From NCBI GenBank assembly GCA_028292835.1, contig JAQGLP010000296.1, forward strand, positions 1-8,241: 8,241 bases of DNA. The letters run 5' to 3'. This DNA comes from Variovorax sp. Its GTDB lineage: Bacteria > Pseudomonadota > Gammaproteobacteria > Burkholderiales > Burkholderiaceae_C. Below, piece by piece: positions 5,366 through 8,241 of this stretch; position 1 is the first letter of the stretch; every line of letters starts with the position of its first letter. Both the position numbers and the translations under genes were made by a program. Under the pieces are notes generated by a model that was not told the DNA's origin, ran no database searches, and saw only the letters and a program-made list of their open reading frames with translations.

Positions 5366-6184
5366 TCAGGGGCCGGGCAGGGTCTCGCCGCCGTCGCGGC
5401 GGCTCTCGGCAGGCGGGTCGGCGTCGGCGCCGATGGACGGCGCGGGCGTGCCTGCGTCGACACGCTCCGGATGCACCCACTGCCACAGCAGCGTTGCAGC
5501 GTCTTCCACCCCCTGGCGCTTCAGCGCGGAGAACAGTTTGACCTCGCCGCCGCCGGCCTGCAGTCGCACGATCGACAGTATCTTGGCCTGTTCGGCGCGC
5601 GTGAGCTTGTCGGCCTTGGTCAGCAGCACCAGGAACTTCAGGCCCTCGGCCACGCGCGGGCGGATCACGTCGAGCAGGATCTCGTCCAGCTCGGTCAAGC
5701 CCAGGCGCGGGTCGCACAGCAGCACCACGCCCATCAGGCTCTGGCGCGTCATCAGGTAGTTGCCCATCACGCGCTGCCAGCGCAGCTTGGCCTCGCGCGG
5801 CACGGCGGCGTAGCCGTAGCCCGGCAGGTCGGCCAGCACGGCGTCGTTGACGCCCTGCTTGCCGACGCCGAACAGGTTGATGTGCTGCGTGCGCCCGGGG
5901 GTCTTGGAGGCGAAGGCCAGGCGCTTTTGCTGGGTCAGGGTGTTGATGGCGGTCGACTTGCCGGCGTTGGAACGCCCGACGAAGGCAATCTCTGGCAGGC
6001 CGACGGGCGGCAGGTGTTCCAGCTGAGGCGCGCTGGTCAGGAAGTGCGCGGTGTGCAGCCAGCCGAGGGCGGTGCGCGACAGCTCGGCGGCGGCGGAGGG
6101 CGGGCGCCGGAGCGGCGCGGCATCGGCCGCGGGAGGGTCTGCGCGCAGCGCGGCAGGGGCCGGGGAGAGCGGCGCAGTAGTCAT
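5366..6184 (-). CDS. engB: ribosome biogenesis GTPase EngB (YsxC/YihA)
   Basis: A TRAFAC-class GTPase that acts in late assembly of the large ribosomal subunit and is usually essential. From ATG 6184 the protein has 272 residues. G1 is GRSNAGKS (70-77), the G2 region is KTPGRTQ (94-100), G3 is DLPG (119-122), G4 is TKAD (189-192) and G5 is SAL (219-221). All five are intact. The core is standard, but an Ala/Pro-rich extension of about 40 residues precedes WLHTAHFLTSA, and a low-complexity tail of about 30 residues follows the last helix. E. coli YihA is about 210 residues. Extensions of this kind are what I recall in Comamonadaceae-like EngB. In-frame ATGs at 6211 and 6241 are less likely, because a -10-like TACAAT overlaps the first and the second is upstream of that promoter. 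No strong Shine-Dalgarno is visible. The gene is divergent from cytochrome c4 and upstream of the hydrolase. Confidence 0.96.
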   Translation of the reverse strand: MTTAPLSPAPAALRADPPAADAAPLRRPPSAAAELSRTALGWLHTAHFLTSAPQLEHLPPVGLPEIAFVGRSNAGKSTAINTLTQQKRLAFASKTPGRTQHINLFGVGKQGVNDAVLADLPGYGYAAVPREAKLRWQRVMGNYLMTRQSLMGVVLLCDPRLGLTELDEILLDVIRPRVAEGLKFLVLLTKADKLTRAEQAKILSIVRLQAGGGEVKLFSALKRQGVEDAATLLWQWVHPERVDAGTPAPSIGADADPPAESRRDGGETLPGP

Positions 6185-6209
6185 CAAGAGGCTTTCAAAG
6201 CAGGGCACC

Positions 6210-6219
6210 ATTGTAGAAT
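6210..6219. promoter_or_regulatory. overlapping divergent -10 elements for engB and cytochrome c4
   Basis: The ten bases ATTGTAGAAT contain TAGAAT on the plus strand (6214-6219) and TACAAT on the minus strand (6215-6210). Each differs from TATAAT by one base. They share two base pairs. The plus element would start transcription near 6226, about 33 nt before the cytochrome ATG; the minus element would start near 6203, about 20 nt before the engB ATG. Good -35 hexamers are not evident on either side. Confidence 0.45.
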
Positions 6220-6258
6220 CACGCGGTTTTGCGCCATCCATCCCCCCGAGCCCACGTT

Positions 6259-6945
6259 ATGAAGTTGTTTGCCAATTTTCTGCTCGCAGCCCTCCTCGGC
6301 GTTGTCGCCACCGCCGGTAGCGCGGCCGACGAACCGCCCGCTGTGGCATCGGAGGCCGCAACTGCCAAGGCCACCACACCCGCCGACCCCGCCGCGCCGG
6401 CCAAGCCCGACCTCGCCAAGGGCGAGGCGGCCTTTGGCGCCAAGGCCTGCGCCTCGTGCCACAACGCCGACGGCAACTCGGCCATCGCGTCCAACCCTAA
6501 GCTGGCGCAGCAGCACCCCGAGTACATCGTGAAGCAGCTGCTGGAATACAAGTCGGGCAAGCGCAAGAACCCCATCATGAACGGCATGGCCGCCACGCTG
6601 AGCGACGCGGAAGTCCGCGATGTCGCCTGGTTTGTCGCCTCCAAGAAGGAAAAGCCGGGCTTCGCCAAGGAAAAGGACCTGGTGGCCCTGGGCGAGAAGA
6701 TCTACCGCGGCGGCATTGGTGAGCGCGGCGTTCCGGCCTGCGCGGGCTGCCACAGCCCGACCGGTGCCGGCATCCCGGCCCAGTACCCGCGCCTGGCTGG
6801 CCAGCACGCCGAATACACCGCCACCCAGCTCGCGCTGTTCCGCGATGGGGTGCGCACCAACAGCCCGCAAATGAACGGTGTCGCCGCGCGCCTGAACGAC
6901 CGCGAGATCAAGGCCGTTTCCGACTACATCGCCGGTTTGCGTTGA
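6259..6945 (+). CDS. dihaem cytochrome c4, periplasmic
   Basis: A 228-residue exported electron carrier. The signal peptide is MKLFANFLLAALLGVVATAG with cleavage likely near AGSAA (19-23), followed by an Ala/Pro/Thr-rich linker to about residue 50. Two homologous cytochrome c domains follow. Haem site 1 is CASCH (Cys64, Cys67, His68) with Met107 or Met110 as the probable sixth ligand. Haem site 2 is CAGCH (Cys161, Cys164, His165) with Met205 probable. Repeated patterns such as PxLAxQHxEY and NxxMNGxAAxL/RL in both halves show the internal duplication typical of cytochrome c4. Such proteins carry electrons from the bc1 complex to terminal oxidases. ATG 6259 was chosen because it gives a clean signal peptide; a TTG at 6229 would spoil it. 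Only a weak GAG is present as ribosome-binding site. The gene lies just upstream of resB, whose product matures this kind of protein, and ends in a strong terminator. Confidence 0.95.
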   Translation: MKLFANFLLAALLGVVATAGSAADEPPAVASEAATAKATTPADPAAPAKPDLAKGEAAFGAKACASCHNADGNSAIASNPKLAQQHPEYIVKQLLEYKSGKRKNPIMNGMAATLSDAEVRDVAWFVASKKEKPGFAKEKDLVALGEKIYRGGIGERGVPACAGCHSPTGAGIPAQYPRLAGQHAEYTATQLALFRDGVRTNSPQMNGVAARLNDREIKAVSDYIAGLR

Positions 6946-6983
6946 TGGGCCGGTGAAACCAATTCGCCCCGGTTGCCCCTAAG

Positions 6984-7017
6984 AAGGCGGGCCCATCGCA
7001 CGATGGCCCGTCTTTTT
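6984..7017 (+). terminator. intrinsic terminator after the cytochrome c4 gene
   Basis: A GC-rich stem pairs 6984-6997 with 7002-7014 around a GCAC loop. It has one bulged C at 6992 and one G-U pair, giving about 12-13 bp. The 3' side runs into TCTTTTT (7011-7017). Stem, short loop and T-tract fit a rho-independent terminator about 40 bp after the cytochrome stop codon. Confidence 0.88.
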
Positions 7018-7061
7018 GCTTTCCGGCACCCGACTTCTTCCTGCTCAAGCGCCTCCATCCG

Positions 7062-8241
7062 ATGTCAGTCTCCACCCATGGTCTTCGCGTCCACCGCGGC
7101 CCGCCCGCGGTCCGCGCGGCGGTGGAGCTGCTGTCGTCGATGCGCTTCGCGATCTCGCTGCTGACGGTCATCTGCATCGCCTCGGTCATCGGCACCGTCT
7201 TGAAGCAGCACGAGCCCGCGTCCAACTACGTCAACCAGTTCGGCCCGTTCTGGGCGGCGGTATTCCGCGCGGCGAGGCTCGACTCGGTCTACAGCGCCTG
7301 GTGGTTCCTGCTGATCCTGCTGTTCCTGGTGGTCAGCACATCGCTGTGCGTGGCGCGCAACACGCCGCACATCCTGCGCGACCTGCGCACCGTGAAGGAA
7401 GGCATCCGTGCCCAAAGCCTGAATGCCTTCGGCCTGCGCGCAGTCGCGACGCTGGGCGAGGCGCCCGGCGCGGCGGCTGAGCGCATCGGCAAGATGCTCG
7501 CGGGCGGCGGCTGGAAGGTGAAGGTCCAGCAGCGCGAGAGCGGCTTCATGGTCGCGGCGCGCGCCGGCGGCGCGCACAAGCTGGGCTACATCGCGGCGCA
7601 TAGCGCGATCGTGCTGGTGTGCCTGGGCGGGCTGCTCGACGGCGACCTGGTGGTGCGCGCACAGACCTGGTTCAACGGCAAGAGCGTCTTCAACGGCGGC
7701 GGCATGATCGCCGACGTGGCGCCAGAGCACCGACTCTCGCCCGGCAACCCGACCTTTCGCGGCAACATCCTGGTGCCCGAGGGCGGACGCGCCAACGTGG
7801 CGATCCTGAACCAGTCCGACGGCATCCTGCTGCAGGAGCTGCCGTTCACCATCGAACTCAAGAAATTCATCGTCGACTACTACTCGACCGGCATGCCCAA
7901 GCTGTTTGCCAGCGAGGTCGTGCTGCACGACCGTGAAACCGGCGAGCAGGTGCCCGCGCGCATCGAGGTCAACCATCCGGCCAGCTACAAGGGGGTCGAG
8001 ATCTACCAGTCGAGCTTCGACGATGGCGGCTCCCGCGTGAAACTCAGGGCCATTCCGATGGCGGCCGCCGCCAAGCCGTTCGAGGTCGAGGGCGTGATCG
8101 GATCCAGTTCGCAGATCACCAATGGCAGCGACAAGCTCACGCTCGAGTACACCGGCCTGCGCGTCATCAACGTCGAGAACTTCGGCGGCGCGGCCGACGC
8201 CCAGGGCAGCGCCATCGACGTGCGCAAGGTGGACCTGCGCC
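7062..8241 (+). CDS. resB: ResB (Ccs1) System II cytochrome c biogenesis protein, 3' truncated
   Basis: The frame is open from ATG 7062 to the window end, 393 complete codons without a stop. ResB with CcsA/ResC forms the haem-delivery and haem-lyase complex that attaches haem to CXXCH motifs outside the cytoplasmic membrane. Visible features are a cytoplasmic N-terminus, a first membrane helix (about 29-47, AISLLTVICIASVIGTVL), then KQHEPASNYVNQFGPFW, typical of the family. A second helix (about 79-98) and a third (about 174-192) that holds His180 follow. After these comes a large periplasmic domain with VNHPASYKGVEIYQSSFDDG, a conserved ResB stretch. The last helix should lie beyond the window, with ccsA next. 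No clear Shine-Dalgarno precedes the ATG. The start is 44 nt after the upstream terminator, which leaves little room for an independent promoter. Context with cytochrome c4 supports the call. Confidence 0.93.
   Translation, partial: MSVSTHGLRVHRGPPAVRAAVELLSSMRFAISLLTVICIASVIGTVLKQHEPASNYVNQFGPFWAAVFRAARLDSVYSAWWFLLILLFLVVSTSLCVARNTPHILRDLRTVKEGIRAQSLNAFGLRAVATLGEAPGAAAERIGKMLAGGGWKVKVQQRESGFMVAARAGGAHKLGYIAAHSAIVLVCLGGLLDGDLVVRAQTWFNGKSVFNGGGMIADVAPEHRLSPGNPTFRGNILVPEGGRANVAILNQSDGILLQELPFTIELKKFIVDYYSTGMPKLFASEVVLHDRETGEQVPARIEVNHPASYKGVEIYQSSFDDGGSRVKLRAIPMAAAAKPFEVEGVIGSSSQITNGSDKLTLEYTGLRVINVENFGGAADAQGSAIDVRKVDLR

Noticed and set aside
4346..6262. A 638-codon open frame on the plus strand, opposite the hydrolase and engB
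   Set aside because: It runs antisense through two clearly conserved genes and the hairpin-filled gap, has no recognisable domain, and is rich in Gly, Val, Arg, Gln and His, as expected from the complement of GC-rich codons.
7065..7976. A 303-codon minus-strand open frame opposite resB
   Set aside because: The plus-strand frame from 7062 encodes a convincing ResB with membrane helices and family motifs; the opposite frame shows none.

Overview
The window is GC-rich DNA (roughly two thirds G+C by eye) that looks like the chromosome of a Burkholderiales-type betaproteobacterium. The gene content and protein style are housekeeping. They include a Comamonadaceae-like EngB with an Ala/Pro-rich N-terminal extension, a cytochrome c4 followed by a ResB-type System II cytochrome c maturation protein, and metK divergent from a tandem pair of lipid A late acyltransferases. 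The lineage is an inference from protein style and gene order, not from a marker gene.

Layout. (1) 1-1242 (+): 3' part of a TonB-dependent outer-membrane receptor, cut by the window start. (2) 1246-2427 (-): metK, whose stop codon lies 3 nt from the receptor's stop. (3) 2428-2622: divergent regulatory region. On the metK strand it holds a -10-like hexamer, a structured leader at 2551-2491 that matches my recollection of the SAM-II riboswitch, a possible Shine-Dalgarno-sequestering stem and a good Shine-Dalgarno site. (4) 2623-3441 and 3451-4317 (+): two LpxL/LpxM-family acyltransferases 9 nt apart. (5) 4349-5260 (-): alpha/beta hydrolase with epoxide-hydrolase-like motifs. (6) 5261-5365: short gap packed with inverted repeats. 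(7) 5366-6184 (-): engB GTPase. (8) 6185-6258: divergent promoter region in which two -10-like hexamers overlap. (9) 6259-6945 (+): dihaem cytochrome c4, ending in a strong intrinsic terminator at 6984-7017. (10) 7062-8241 (+): resB, cut by the window end.

How the parts work together. The cytochrome c4 and ResB genes form a functional neighbourhood: ResB, with a CcsA/ResC partner expected just downstream, attaches haem to exported apocytochromes such as this one. The acyltransferase pair would finish lipid A in the envelope that also carries the TonB receptor. MetK makes S-adenosylmethionine (SAM), and its leader appears able to sense SAM, which would be direct product feedback.

The most interesting observation is the metK leader. 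It has a 10-bp stem whose two wobble positions are valid only on the metK strand, SAM-II-like loop and tail sequences, and a possible H-type pseudoknot. I saw no CRISPR array, insertion sequence, tRNA, rRNA or phage gene. No stretch longer than 300 bases lacks a gene.
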